Shown: positions 28,501 to 39,800, counted from the first letter of the stretch. The stretch: 64,000 nucleotides of DNA from Fusobacteriaceae bacterium (GCA_900764925.1 CAAFPW010000066.1:1-64000); one strand, 5' to 3'. Notes: generated from the letters alone by a model not told the origin. Numbers and translations are program-made.

Positions 28501-29572
28501 TTAACAAATCCTCCTCACTATATTCTCCATTTTGAATTTCTTCAGGAGTCCTTATAATCTTTTCTTCTTTCTCTATTTCATATTCATTTACCTCATAAAC
28601 TCTAAATTCAAACTTATAATCTCCTGGAAAATAATAAGCTTCATGAACAAAATTTCCTACTTCATCCACAGTTATCTCTTGTCCATTTAAAACTATCTTG
28701 TTATTTTCTTCAAATCCCTTTCCATAGAATCTTACTTTATAGAAATCTATTGGAATATGATGTATCTTTAATGAGGAAGTATCATATATCTCCTCTATAA
28801 TTTTTTCATCATCCTTTCTCTCTTCATCAACTTTTAAAGTTAAATCTAATTCCTTTATCTCTGTCTCATCTTTTTTATTATTTTTATCTTTAACTATCAA
28901 TTTATAATATATTTTTTCCAAATTATTATGTTTTTTATCCAAAGTTATCTCATATTTAGTTTTTAGTTTTACCTCATCTAAAATTATAACCCCTAATTTT
29001 TCTCTACCTTGTCTATCTCCATAAATTTCAATCTCTCCACTAACTATATACATCAAATAGTTTGAATAAACATAAAAAAATAAGTCATTTTTTCCCAATG
29101 ACCTATTCCCAATGATGTTTAATTTTGGTTTAGTAGTGATAGGATCTATGCTAGCTAAAATCTTCCCTTGTTTATGTCCAGTATTTTCACTTATATATTC
29201 ATATCCTTGTTCAAATAAGATATCCATATCCTCTACTATTACTGGCTCTACAAATTTCTCTGCTTTTTTCTCTGTGTTATCTTCTTCAATAATTTCATCT
29301 TCAGCTTCTATTTCTGTTATTTTTTCTTCTAACTTTTCTATTTCTATTTTTTCATCATTAAATTTTTTATTTTTTTCTTTATTTTCAATTGGATCACTTA
29401 CTACAACTTCTTTTTCTTCTAAAACTTTTACTTCTGAGACAATAATCTCACTTTTCGGTTCTCTAATTACTGTTTCTTTATTTTTCTTCATACTTTCACA
29501 TTTCTTTACACTAAATACAATAACTAAGAAAAAAAGGAACCCTTTTAAAAATCTTTTTTGCCACAATCTCAT
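25598..29572 (-). CDS. Outer-membrane beta-barrel protein paired with the giant protein, 1324 aa
   Basis: The N-terminus has one hydrophobic segment (about residues 10-24), an uncleaved anchor or atypical signal peptide. A Glu/Lys-rich linker follows (about 35-115). Residues about 120-350 look like Ig-like or carbohydrate-type beta domains. Near 620 is GSLYYLKNRDLVEGSEEVTI followed by DYAINNIQGRIIL, an element I associate with large proteobacterial outer-membrane proteins that accompany DUF11 proteins. From about 700 to the end, alternating hydrophobic and polar strands rich in Tyr, Asp and Glu form a probable transmembrane barrel. It closes with VYINIIGRF, and a terminal Phe is typical of BAM-assembled proteins. 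The start at 29572 has GGAGG eight bases upstream. It is the first gene of a two-gene operon. The likely role is anchoring or exporting the giant protein, which is inferred from context only. Confidence 0.8.
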   Translation of the reverse strand: MRLWQKRFLKGFLFFLVIVFSVKKCESMKKNKETVIREPKSEIIVSEVKVLEEKEVVVSDPIENKEKNKKFNDEKIEIEKLEEKITEIEAEDEIIEEDNTEKKAEKFVEPVIVEDMDILFEQGYEYISENTGHKQGKILASIDPITTKPKLNIIGNRSLGKNDLFFYVYSNYLMYIVSGEIEIYGDRQGREKLGVIILDEVKLKTKYEITLDKKHNNLEKIYYKLIVKDKNNKKDETEIKELDLTLKVDEERKDDEKIIEEIYDTSSLKIHHIPIDFYKVRFYGKGFEENNKIVLNGQEITVDEVGNFVHEAYYFPGDYKFEFRVYEVNEYEIEKEEKIIRTPEEIQNGEYSEEDLLIEENLDKKLDGKLKDNETEVKKFITEDGIAVTIEDGKRIEEMYVYSCPIEMVIDENYHFLVGIADVKIGRNKVEKSSELLLQNSEYDEGMFNEGRLAFYTRNRIGKYSIVAQMDTENQELKHIFDGLGKRDNREIFKDMEREDKGYTFGDDSYSMMDVESQGQFYLRVEWDKNKAMWGNYSSSIDNGEYLSYSKSLYGAQFIGASQDVTSYNEDRYSGTVFFSNPETLSEYNIFLATGGSLYYLKNRDLVEGSEEVTIEVINQKTGQKVKEVSLSEGDDYAINNIQGRIILNEPLFQYGYKELGDVIKDNPISDYKTYLKVQYEYYDRNGLYSSDYTAGGSGKYWINDNIQIGAVYVESTELEEKYELKGLSGVIRKTENTYIEWEYAQSEGKKFGRGFYSSTGGLNFRDINYIDRDEEDEDENFENSGDAYQIRGVLSLNELSDKFTEGSMAEFWYNKKDGGFSVDSLDDGSTDTEYGFKSDYIVNERFFLTTEFSRTESEDEGEKDVEQEITAQGTYSVNDKMSVAVAVRSSDNSEDGEDSSDSDSGGHFTSDGYESDGIGKSVDVGVTVNYQFTDNTSGYVGVQKAISTDKVDTNDIMGSIGGSTKLFDKLTLTGDYAVGNEESAGVIQAAYAISESYEAYVNLEQERMYDGTSNDISFGQKVLIGNKYEVFQENQLSKDSDSGEELTQVYGLNINLTEELKVGFGYEQGDLDEEDGKSKRNSISTNLYYDDRKRWKYNNRLEMIKDKGTEDYTIEWLTVNDVKYKYNEEWTAVGKLDFSITEDKKNGGYDSKFMELGIGGAYRPIWNDRLNMLWKYTYLYDLNGVDEDDDYSFGDLDERSNIFSLDAVYSLTKKLDIGGKWAYKKAEMKAANDEDEWFSAETTLYAVSMSYNFYKNWRISGEYHWLISDTDNEKKEGAMAGIDYDIHENLRIGIGYNFTDFSDDLRYDDYKAGGVYINIIGRF

Positions 29573-29769
29573 AAATTTTCCTCCAAATTATATTATTTTA
29601 ATTCTACAAAACCAAAGAACTAAGATTAGGGAAGAAAACTATTTTTTATTCTCATAATTTCACCTCAAAATAATTTTTATACTCATCTCTATCCTTTAAA
29701 AATTTTAAAAATAAAATTTAATCTATTCTAATCTCATAAAAAATTTTTAATATAAATAATCTTTTTTAG

Positions 29770-30013
29770 TTCGTCTTTTAAAACAAAATAGAATAGAAAT
29801 CTCATCTTAAAACAAATATGAATTTATATGTGTCAATTTAGTGAAAAAATAGTAGCAAAACATTGTATTTATAATAGACAAACTAAACTATAAATGCTAT
29901 AATTAATGTGTATAGTTTCAACAAATTAAGAATTTATTAAGAAAAATAATATGGCAAATAAGGAAAATCAAATAATAAAAATAAAAAAAATCGTCTTTGT
30001 TTTAAAAGACGAA
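29770..30013. repeat. 18-bp inverted repeat flanking a 208-bp promoter segment (candidate invertible element)
   Basis: The left arm at 29770-29787 reads TTCGTCTTTTAAAACAAA. The right arm at 29996-30013 is its exact reverse complement, and identity ends abruptly on both sides. The enclosed segment (29788-29995) holds the only good promoter in the gap. Arm length and spacing match known promoter invertons. No recombinase gene is in this window. An alternative reading is a pair of oppositely oriented operators for a shared regulator. Confidence 0.6.
29875..29903 (+). promoter_or_regulatory. Sigma70-like promoter for the FadA-like/autotransporter operon
   Basis: A -35 element TAGACA (29875-29880) and a perfect -10 TATAAT (29898-29903) are separated by 17 bases. 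Transcription would start near 29910 and leave a leader of about 125 bases, which carries the right inverted-repeat arm and a hairpin (CGTCTTT/AAAGACG, 29992-30011) before the AAAGGAGG ribosome site at 30021. Confidence 0.65.
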
Positions 30014-30034
30014 GTTTTTCAAAGGAGGGAGAGT

Positions 30035-30382
30035 ATGAAAAAGAAAATACTTATTTTGACAATTATGTGTTCAAGTTTACTTTTTGGAGCTGAACAAGCT
30101 GTTGTTACAAAAAAAGTTGATACTATTTTATCTAGTCAACAAGATATTAAAAATAGGTTAGAGCTTTTAAAAAGTAAAGAACTTTATGTTCAAGAACTTG
30201 AGAAAAAATTTAATAAAGAAGGTTCTAGTATTGATTTAGATAAAAAGTATTCAAAATTAGAAAAAGAGTTTCTAAAAAAAGATTTAGATAAACTTGATAA
30301 CAAAAAAAAGTTTTTAGAACTAGAAAAAAATTTATACAAAGAGTTATTTGAAAGAATGGAAAATGTTGAAAAACAAATTTAA
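30035..30382 (+). CDS. FadA-like small secreted coiled-coil protein, 115 aa
   Basis: The start is set by AAAGGAGG at 30021-30028, seven bases before the ATG at 30035. The frame extends upstream to 29951 but without a ribosome site. Residues 1-19 are a signal peptide (MKKKILILTIMCSSLLFG, cut near A-EQA). The mature protein is almost entirely charged heptad-like helix rich in Lys, Glu and Leu, with no Cys after the signal. Size, signal peptide and helical hairpin character resemble the FadA family of fusobacterial adhesins, but the sequence match is weak. The autotransporter gene begins 33 bases downstream. In Fusobacterium, small FadA-like genes often precede large autotransporters, as in the radABCD operon of F. 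nucleatum. The likely role is an adhesin or an accessory to the autotransporter. Confidence 0.7.
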   Translation: MKKKILILTIMCSSLLFGAEQAVVTKKVDTILSSQQDIKNRLELLKSKELYVQELEKKFNKEGSSIDLDKKYSKLEKEFLKKDLDKLDNKKKFLELEKNLYKELFERMENVEKQI

Positions 30383-30415
30383 TCTGCAAGTAATTATCAT
30401 AAAGGGGATGTTATT

Positions 30416-33055
30416 ATGAATAGAATAGAAGGAGAAAAAGCCCTTAAAAGATATTTAAAGAGAAGTGTTGGGTTTTCGCTGTCTATTTTAATTGGATTTT
30501 TAATAACTGGACAAGTATCTTTAGGAGCTGATGTTAATAAAGAACTTCAAATACAAGATTTATTAAAAAGTATCCAAATTGAAAAGGAAGAGTTAAATGA
30601 AAAATTATTAGAACTGGATAAAGAACTAGCTATTGTAAAAAATTCAAAAGATAGCAGTATCCAGTTTTTCTTGTCTACACTATTTGAAAGTAGAAAATCT
30701 AAAAAGTCTGATGATAATGGTTTTAATGATGTAATTGACGATTGGGAAGATAGTATTAAGGACAAACCTAATATTGACATACCAGATATTAGAGATGATG
30801 TAAAACCTGTTGTTCCTGATATTCCTAACCCATTACCTAATGAAGATAGCATTGTTATTGAACCAGATTTTGGACTTGAACCAGTAGGGAATATTGCTAT
30901 TGGTAATGTACCAAATGATATAGATATCACTATTGATAAAATAGATTTACCTGTAAGTGAAATAAAAGATGGAAATTTTAATATCCCTACTAATGATAAT
31001 ATTTCTACTCCTGAATTTGAAGATATTGTCATCAACGATATTAATATTCCAGATATTAATTCTGATATTACAACAAAGATTCAAACACCTATAATTAATA
31101 ATATTAATGATTTACCTACTTTTAATGCTCCAGAAATTGAGGTAGCTATAAAAGATATTACAGCTCCAGAAAGTTTTTCTATAAAGGATGTTAAAATAGA
31201 TACAAACGGACTTAATCAAGGAGCTGGTACTGCAAAAGTTGAAGACGCCAGTGAAAATGACTCTGTTGTACAAAATTATTCTTCTTATAAATCTGTTGGA
31301 GATAGTACCAATATCAGATTTAGTCAAAATGATATCTCTTATGGAATTGGAAATAAAGATGGAAAAATAGATTTTGGAAACAATTATCAAACTTGGGGAG
31401 AAGATGTCCTTTATTTAGATGGAAAATTAAATGGAAAAATTGATCCTTATGAATGGTGGAAGCCACCATATAGAGATCAACAAGGTGAGGCTTTAAGAAA
31501 ATACTATATGCATGCTCCTATTGCTGCCTTTATAACTGATCTGCATGGAAATGATACTACTGTTGAAGGAGTTTATAATCTTAATTATACTGCTATGACT
31601 CCTCAAGGTGAAGGGCACTATATCGATAGTTTTATAAGAATCTTCTTGAGTATTAACCCTGCTGGTTTAGCTACTGGTGACTATGATAGTAATACAAAGA
31701 GTGAGCAAATAAAAATAACAAGAGTTCAAGGTACTGATGGAAAAGAAGGTGAAATTAACTTAACAACTAGTGAAGCTAATGGAATTGCTTTTAATGGTAA
31801 CCTTATTGCTATGGAACATCAATTATGGGATAAATTCTATAGTGGAAACTCAACTAATTTTGCTAACTCTTATTCTGTTTTACTTAATAACTCAACTATT
31901 AATCTTGGAAATAGTGAAGAAAATGGAGAAGATAAACCTTATAGTAAAAATATGATAGGGATTATGGTTGACTTAGAAGAAAGTAATGGAAATACATATG
32001 CTAAAAATCAAAATCATAAAACTATTAATAATGGAGCTATCAATATCAATGGAACTAATAGTATTGGATTTTCTTTTGAAGAATATAGAAATAAAGATAA
32101 TTTGGAAAAAGGAGATTTTATTTTAAGGGATGATGCTTATCTTGGAAAAATAAATGTTAATGGAACTCAAAACTACGGTTTTAGAATGGCTAATATCTTT
32201 AATGATGGAACAAGAGAAGATTTTAATACTTATTTTGATAAGGTTAAAGTTATTGGAAATACAACTAATGGAGAAATAAAAATAGATTATACAGGTAGTG
32301 GTCAAAATAAAGAAACTGTTACTGACTACACAAGTAAAATTGTTGTTGGTGGGAAACAAAACGCTGGAATGGTAGTTGGTAAAAGTTTAAGTAATAGTGC
32401 TAGTGATTATATTAATGAATTTGGAAATGACAAAGTTAATCCTATCGCTAACTTTGAAAACATCTCTATTGAAGTAAATGGAGAACAGACTATTGGTTTT
32501 GTTAGAGATAAAAACTACTCTGATAACAATAAAAATGATATGGTTATTACTGATAAAAATATCAATGATATAAAATTTGGTAATGATGCTAAAAATTCAG
32601 TATTATTCAGAAGTGAGATGTATGGAATTACTAATAGTAATAAACTTGATGTAAGTGGGGCTGGAAGTAATCATCAAACTAATGACTTCTACAATATAGC
32701 TATGCAAGCTACTAGACAATCTTGGGATAAAGATGGAGATGGAAATAATGATATTAACTCTTCTGGTAGTATAACTAATAGTAGTGAAATCTCTGGTAAG
32801 GTTAATAATATGATAGGTATGATGGCTAGTGGTAAGACAGATTTTGGAATTAATAGTTGGCAAAATAATGAAACTGAATCTAAAGCTAAAGCTAGTAATA
32901 AAGGAAATATCTCACTTACTGGAAAGAATAATATAGGTATGGCTATCCTTGATGATAATGAGGGAAATAATAGTGGTAATATTACTATCAAAGGAAATGA
33001 TGGAATAGGAGTATATAATACAGGTACATTTACAAATAGTGAACTATTGATGTAG
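30416..33055 (+). CDS. Autotransporter N-terminal fragment (signal peptide and start of passenger), 879 aa
   Basis: AAAGGGGA precedes the ATG at 30416. Residues 1-38 form an extended signal peptide (LKRYLKRSVGFSLSILIGF, then GADVN), the form typical of fusobacterial autotransporters. Residues 40-75 are a short coiled coil. A Pro/Asp/Ile-rich stretch with IPDI-type repeats runs from about 100 to 260. From about 450 onward come beta-helix repeats of the type NSGNITIKGNDGIGVYNTG. The fragment stops 5 codons after the probable deletion site (last residues ELLM). Without the barrel it could not be displayed and would stay in the periplasm. Confidence 0.8.
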   Translation: MNRIEGEKALKRYLKRSVGFSLSILIGFLITGQVSLGADVNKELQIQDLLKSIQIEKEELNEKLLELDKELAIVKNSKDSSIQFFLSTLFESRKSKKSDDNGFNDVIDDWEDSIKDKPNIDIPDIRDDVKPVVPDIPNPLPNEDSIVIEPDFGLEPVGNIAIGNVPNDIDITIDKIDLPVSEIKDGNFNIPTNDNISTPEFEDIVINDINIPDINSDITTKIQTPIINNINDLPTFNAPEIEVAIKDITAPESFSIKDVKIDTNGLNQGAGTAKVEDASENDSVVQNYSSYKSVGDSTNIRFSQNDISYGIGNKDGKIDFGNNYQTWGEDVLYLDGKLNGKIDPYEWWKPPYRDQQGEALRKYYMHAPIAAFITDLHGNDTTVEGVYNLNYTAMTPQGEGHYIDSFIRIFLSINPAGLATGDYDSNTKSEQIKITRVQGTDGKEGEINLTTSEANGIAFNGNLIAMEHQLWDKFYSGNSTNFANSYSVLLNNSTINLGNSEENGEDKPYSKNMIGIMVDLEESNGNTYAKNQNHKTINNGAININGTNSIGFSFEEYRNKDNLEKGDFILRDDAYLGKINVNGTQNYGFRMANIFNDGTREDFNTYFDKVKVIGNTTNGEIKIDYTGSGQNKETVTDYTSKIVVGGKQNAGMVVGKSLSNSASDYINEFGNDKVNPIANFENISIEVNGEQTIGFVRDKNYSDNNKNDMVITDKNINDIKFGNDAKNSVLFRSEMYGITNSNKLDVSGAGSNHQTNDFYNIAMQATRQSWDKDGDGNNDINSSGSITNSSEISGKVNNMIGMMASGKTDFGINSWQNNETESKAKASNKGNISLTGKNNIGMAILDDNEGNNSGNITIKGNDGIGVYNTGTFTNSELLM

Positions 33056-33852
33056 ATGGAAAAGATGGAATAGCTATTTACAATAAACAAGAAATAGATA
33101 AAATTAATAGAACTATTAGTGAAGCTACTCTAAATTTAGATGGAACTACTATTAATATCGCTGATAATTCTGAAGATACATCTTCAAAAGGAACAACTGC
33201 TATCTACTCTGAAGGTGGAACTATTAACTTTGGAAGTAATGGAACTAAAATCACTGATAAAAATAATTCTACTACTGGAGTTTATACTAAAGGAGATACT
33301 AATTTAAATGGAGATGTAGATATTTCAGGAACAAAAGCTGGAATTGTTGCTGATAGTGGCACTGCTTCTATCACTGGTGGAAATATTACATATAGTGGAG
33401 AAGGATTTGCTCTTTATACTAAAGATGGAGAAAATGGAGCAAAGGGAAAAATCACTTTAGATAGTAATTCTACTTTAACTCTTGGTGGTAATTCATATGG
33501 TGTAAATATTGATACTAGCAAAAGTGAAAATGATAAAGCCATTGAATTTAATAATTCTAAAATTAATATAACTTCTAATGATGTTACTATCTTTAATATT
33601 GATGGAAAAAATAATTTTGAAATTTCTTCAAAATCAACTTCTGATACAGAAAAAGAAGTAGAAAATAACAAATTACCTTCTGGTATTAGTTCATTAGAAA
33701 AATATGTAGGAAATATTAAAGAAATAAATGATAATGGAAAGCTAGGATATAAAATAGCCTCCATTGAAAATGGAATAATAAAACTTGAAGGTAATGATGA
33801 AGAAAATGTAAATTTTCTTAAAAAATATAAATTCAAAAAATCAATAGTTAAT

Positions 33853-36800
33853 ATGACTACTGATACAAATCTTTCTTTATCTAATAAAGATGCAGATACT
33901 TATTTTAAAGGAGAAGTAATTGGAATTGGTATTAGTTCTAATGAAAGTAAAAATGAAACTCCTACAAAGATAGGAGATACTCAAATAAATATAACTAACA
34001 CTTTAACAGCTAATAGAACTGAGACAGCCCCTAAAACACCTCAAGGAAACAGCAAATCTACAATAGGAGCATATATTAACTATGGAGAAGTAAATCTTAC
34101 TAATGGGCATATAGTAGTTGAAAATTCTGGTTCTACAAATGAAGATATCATTAATGATAATGGAATTGGTATCTACTCTAAAAATGGTTCAGAAATAACT
34201 ACTGATAAAGATTCTTCTATCACTGTTCATGGTAACAATGGAATTGGTATATATGCAGAAGCCACTAAAGAATTTTACGAAAAAGAAGATGGCACAAAAG
34301 ATGAAAATAAAAATAAATTTGGTGGAGATATTACTCAACTAAATATTAACAATGCTGGAGATATTACTCTTTCTGGAGAGAGTGGAGTAGGTATATATGC
34401 TGATGGTGGTGGAACAGTTACAAACTCTGGAAATATTACAGTAGGTGGAGGAGCTGAAAAAAATTCAAGTATAGGTATCTATGGTATTAATACTAATATC
34501 AATAATACAGGTAAGATTACAGTAGGATGTAATCATAATGAAAATAAAGGTAGTCATACAGGAGTAGGTATATATGCTGTAAACTCTACAGTAACTACTG
34601 GTGGAACTATAGCTCTTGGAGATTATGCTACTGGAATATATTTAGATGGAAATAGTAATCTTGATGTTACTAATAAAAATGAAGATTTAACTTTTACTAG
34701 TTTAGAAAACAATACTACTGATAGAATTGGTATATATGCTGTTGGAGAAGAAGGAACAAATGATGATAAAAATCCTATCAATATAGATTTTAATATTGAT
34801 ATGAGTAATGTAATTGGTGGTAAAGCTATTATAGCTGATGGTAGAAATGTTATATTAGATAAAAATAAAAAGATTTCTATTTCTACTGAAAATGGTAGAG
34901 GAATGAGAGCTTCAGAAAATGCTACTATCACTAACAATGGAACAATAGAAATAGGAAATTCTTCTTCTACTTTAGAAAATTCAAGTGAACATATTGCTTC
35001 TATTGGTATGACTTCTGCAAATAAAAATGGAAAAATTTATAACTATGGAAGGATTGATATTAATTCTAATGAGGAGATAGGTATATATGTAGAAAATAAT
35101 GGTAAAGATAAAACTGGAAACAGCATTGAATCTATTGGAACTATTAATCTAAATGGAAATAAAAGTATTGCTGTACTTACTAAAGGAAATAATTTAAACT
35201 TAGATGGAACTAAACTTTCTATTAAAAATATAAATTTTGGTAATACTTCTAGTAACAATATTGGTATATATGCTGAAAATTCTAATATAACTGTCAATGA
35301 AGATATTTCTAAAACATTTACTAAAAATCAAACTAATAATATCTTAATAGCTGGAGTAGGAAACAGCCAAATTACTAATAACAAAACGATTACTGTTGGA
35401 ACATCAAATGAAAAATCTTCAGATACAATTGGTAATAATGTTGGTATCTACTTAAAAGATGGTGGAAGCTATAAAGATGGAGAAAGTGGAAGTATTAAAG
35501 TTAATAACGGAAATATTGGTATATATGCTGACAAAGGAGCTGGAAGTCTAGAAAATATTAATATAACTTCTGATTCTATGGGAATCCAAACTATTGGTGT
35601 AGTTCTAAATGGAGAGAATAAAGAGAATAAAAATATCTCTGGTACTGTTACTTTAACTAATAGTAATAATGAGGTAGTACAAGGAAAAAATCTAGGAATT
35701 TATGCTAATAACTCTGATGTAACTGTTAGTGATAATCTTACATTATTCAATGATGGAAGTAATGGTACAGGATTATACCTAAATAACTCTACTTTATCTG
35801 GAAAAGGAACTATTAAAATTATTGGAGAAGGAAAAGAAAATTCAGAAGGAAAAATTTCTAATAGTGTAGGTATCTACTATACTTCTAATGAACAAGAAGG
35901 TATAACTTCTAGTAATAGCATTACAGTAGAAGTAGATAAATCAAATACTATTGGTGTATATGTTGCAAACGGTAGTACACTTACTAAACAATCTGGTGGA
36001 GGAATTATAATAGGAACTACTGATGTTAATAAAGTGGAAAATGTAACTGGTTTAGTAACAAGTGCAAAATCTACAATAAATAATAATGGAATTATTACTT
36101 TAGGTAACACTTCAAAAAGTATAGGAATAGCCTCTTTAGGTGGAACTGTTAATAACTCTGGAAAAATTACTATTGGAAAAAATAGTAAGAATGGAACTGG
36201 TATTTTCCTATCTGGAGAAAGTAAATTAGAAAATACTGGAACTATTACTATTGCTGAAGTAGCAGTAAATGATAAAGATAATCCAGATAATTCTCATCTA
36301 GGAATAGGAATATATGCTAAGGGAGAAAATGTAAAAATTAATTCTACTGGAAATTTTGATATAGCTAGTGGAAATGTGGCTATCTACTCTGATGGAACAA
36401 ATATCTCTAGCAATATTAAACTTGCTGATAGTAATGATGAAAAGAAAAATAGTGGAACAATAGCCCTAGTTGTAAAATCTGATAGAGATTCTACTGAAGA
36501 TGGAGTTACTAAAGGTACTGCTATTGGTGGAACTGATAATGACAAAATGGAAATAACTCTAGCCAAAGGTTCTACTGGTATCTATGCTCTAGATAGTGGA
36601 GTAACAATTTCTAATGTTTCAATAGATGCTACTGCTAATGAAGGTAAAAATGGAGATTTATTATCTTATGGAATTTATTTAGGAGCAGGAAAAGAAGGTA
36701 ATACAGAAAATTATGAAATAAATAATACAGATATCTCTTTAGTTAAAGGTGTAGGAATTGTTGTAAATACTACTGATAAAAATAAAGACACTTCTTTAAC

Positions 36801-39800
36801 TTTAACTAATAGTACATTAAATATTGATTCTTATTCAGAGGGAGATAAAGCTGAAACAGGTATAGGAATCTATACTCAATCTGGTAATATCACTCTTGCT
36901 GGTGGAAACACTATCAATACTACTTATGGAGTAGGAATATTTGGTGGAAAAGATTCAAATATTAATATTGGTAATGGAGCTACTAAAGACACTTTAAATA
37001 TTAAAGGTTACTCAGTAGGAGTTTATTCTAAAGGTGGAGAGGTAAATCTAGGAGCTAATACAGAAATTAATTTCCAAAAAGGAGCAGCTCAAGGAGAAAG
37101 TCCAGAGGTTTCAAAAGGTGTTGGAGCTTATGTTATAGACGGAAATATTACTTCATCTGCTAATATAAATACTACTGATGGAGTAACTTCTGAAAATGTA
37201 GTTGGACTTTTAGGAAAACAAACTGATGATAAGAATACCGACATCACTATTACTAATAAAGGAAATATCGATCTAGCTGGAAACTCTGTAATTGGAATAG
37301 CTGGACTAGGTAGTGAAAAGTCTACTGGAAAAGTTACTATCACAAATGAGGGAACAATAACTATTTCTGGTAATGAGGAAAATCTTTCAACAGGAATTTA
37401 TGGAGAAAATGCTGGTATTAACAATACTGGTACTTTAATGGTTGGACAATTTGCAACTGGTATCTTCTATACAGGTACAAAAGATAATAACATTTTCTCT
37501 AATGATATTACTTTAAATGATACTGATAGTATGGGAGCTGTATTGAAAGGTACTGCTGGTGTTGTTAATATTGGTAATATTACTGGTTCAACTGATAGAA
37601 GTTTAGGAATTTATCTTGATAATTATAAATCTTCAAATACTAATATAGGAGATATTACATTAAAAAATAATAGTATGGGATTATATATCAATAATTCTAA
37701 TACAACTATTGATAGTATAGGTAATATTTCAACTGGAGATAATGGTATTGGTATAGCCTCTGTTGGAAACTCTGAAGATGATATTGTTACAATAGCTAAT
37801 AATGGAGCAATCAAAGTAGGAGATTTTGGAACTGCTGTATATGTAAAAGATAGTACATTAAATATGAAATCTTTAGCTGGAGTTACTGCTGGTAAAAATG
37901 GTACTGTTCTTCATGTTAATGATGGTACATTAAATCTTGATAGCACTATTAACGAATTAACTTTTGATGGTAACATTGGAATGATATTAGAAAATGGTGG
38001 AGATATCACTTCTACTAACGACAGTAAAGTTAAAAATATTAGTGTTATTAATGGAGGAACAGGAATAATTGTTAAAGGAAATAATACTAAACGTCCTGGT
38101 ATTCTAGCTGATAACACTACTATCAATTTAGGTTCTGGAAATGAAAATAGTTATTCAGTTGGACTCTATTATCAAGATGCTGATGTAATTTCTAACAATA
38201 ATAAAGATGATAAGAGATTAGATATTGATATTGTTCGTGAAAATGGTTCTCACCACACAATAGGTACTATTTACGATAGAACTTATGGAACTATTGATAA
38301 CTTCAACATTGTTATGAATAACTCAACTTCAAATAGTATAGGTACTATTATCAGAAGAGATACTAAAAAAGGAAATTATGAAGGAAATACTGATGAAAAT
38401 AAAGTTGTTCTAAACTCTGGAGTTAACTCTTTAGTTGATGTTAATGGACAACATAATATTGGTATCATTGGTAAAAACTCTATTATTGAAGCTAATGGAG
38501 ATATAAAAGTCGGACTAGATGAAACAAGTAGTGGCTCTATTGGAGTATATCTAACTGGAACAGATTCTGAGTGGAAACATTCATATACAGGAAAAGGAGA
38601 TATTAATGTTGGAAGTCATAGTATAGGTATCTATGCTAAAAACTATGATACAACTCATAATGGAAATATTACAGCTAGTGGAAAAGAGAGTGTAGGTATA
38701 GCTAGTGTTATTTTAGATGATGAAGAGCATGGACATCCTCATACTATAACTGTTAATGATAGTACTTTAACAGCAAAAGATGGAGCTATTGGAATATTTG
38801 GAAGAGATACTAATATAGATGTTAATAATGGAACACTTAATGTATCTGGAAATAATAGTACAGGTATAGCAAGTCTTCAAGATGGAGATATTAACTTTAC
38901 TGGTTCAGCTAATATTTCTGGAAAAGGAAGTTCTGGAATCTATAAAAATACTATTTTAGATAATACTCTATCTCAAAATAAATCTGAAGATACTGATACT
39001 ATAATAGTTGGAAATGGAAATTGGATTATTGATGATACAGCTAGTGGTATAGTAGCTATATCCAGAAATAAAGATGCTAATGGAAATATTACTGATATTG
39101 GTAACTCAATAAAAATTGATAATAGTTCTAACATGACTCTTGGAAATGGAGCTATTGGAATATACTCTGCTGGAGCAAATATTGTAAATAATAAAGGAAA
39201 TATAACAGTAGGGGCAGCTTCAATCGATGGAAAAGATACTCTAGCTTCAATAGGTATCTATATGGCTAATGGTGTTGGAAATACTATGGCTATAGGAACA
39301 AATAATGGTAATATCACTGTTGAAAATAATGGTGGAGTTGGAATACAAGTAGCTGGATATGTTGATTTCACTAACAATGGAGATATTAAAGTTTCCGATG
39401 GAGCAGAGGGATTACACTCTTCATATGGAGCTAAAATTACTAATACTGGAGAGATTACTGTAACTGGTAAAGGTACAGGAATGATAGCTAGTGGTAAAGG
39501 TTCTGAAGCTATAAATAACGGAACTATTAAGCTTGAAAAAGACAATACTATTGTAGTAGAAGATGGAGCAAATTCTCAATACAATACTTCGTTAATAGGT
39601 ATGGCCGCTGTTGATGGTGGACATATTATCAATGGTAAAGAGGGAATTATCAATGTAAATGATGGTATTGGAATGTATGTAGATGAAATTTCTTCATTTG
39701 CTAATAGTGGAACTATCAATGTAAACAATGGTGTTGGAATAATGGGTGTTGGAAAATTAGAAAATATAGGTGGAACAATAAATGTTAGTTCTAATGGAAC

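Larger units (their letters stand above)
29573..30034. other. Divergent intergenic region between two surface-protein operons
   Basis: This 462-base gap separates the leftward barrel/giant operon from the rightward FadA-like/autotransporter operon. It contains an 18-bp perfect inverted repeat (29770-29787 and 29996-30013), a rightward sigma70-like promoter between the arms, and a hairpin with a 7-bp stem (29992-30011) just ahead of the FadA-like ribosome site. On the minus strand TTGACA lies at 29836-29831, but no convincing -10 follows at 16-18 bases. No tRNA, rRNA or substantial gene is seen. Confidence 0.75.

Noticed and set aside
29626..29655. Nine-codon open frame on the minus strand with GAGGTG upstream, ahead of the barrel gene
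   Set aside because: Too short to judge, and no regulatory codon run or terminator accompanies it; it could be chance in an AT-rich leader.
29831..29836. TTGACA on the minus strand as a promoter for the barrel/giant operon
   Set aside because: At 17-18 bases downstream only GTTTTA or TTTTAA is found, so no credible -10; not listed as a promoter.
29951..30034. Longer N-terminus for the FadA-like protein starting at 29951
   Set aside because: It would place 28 charged residues before a clear signal peptide, lacks a ribosome site and reads through the inverted-repeat arm; the ATG at 30035 has AAAGGAGG.
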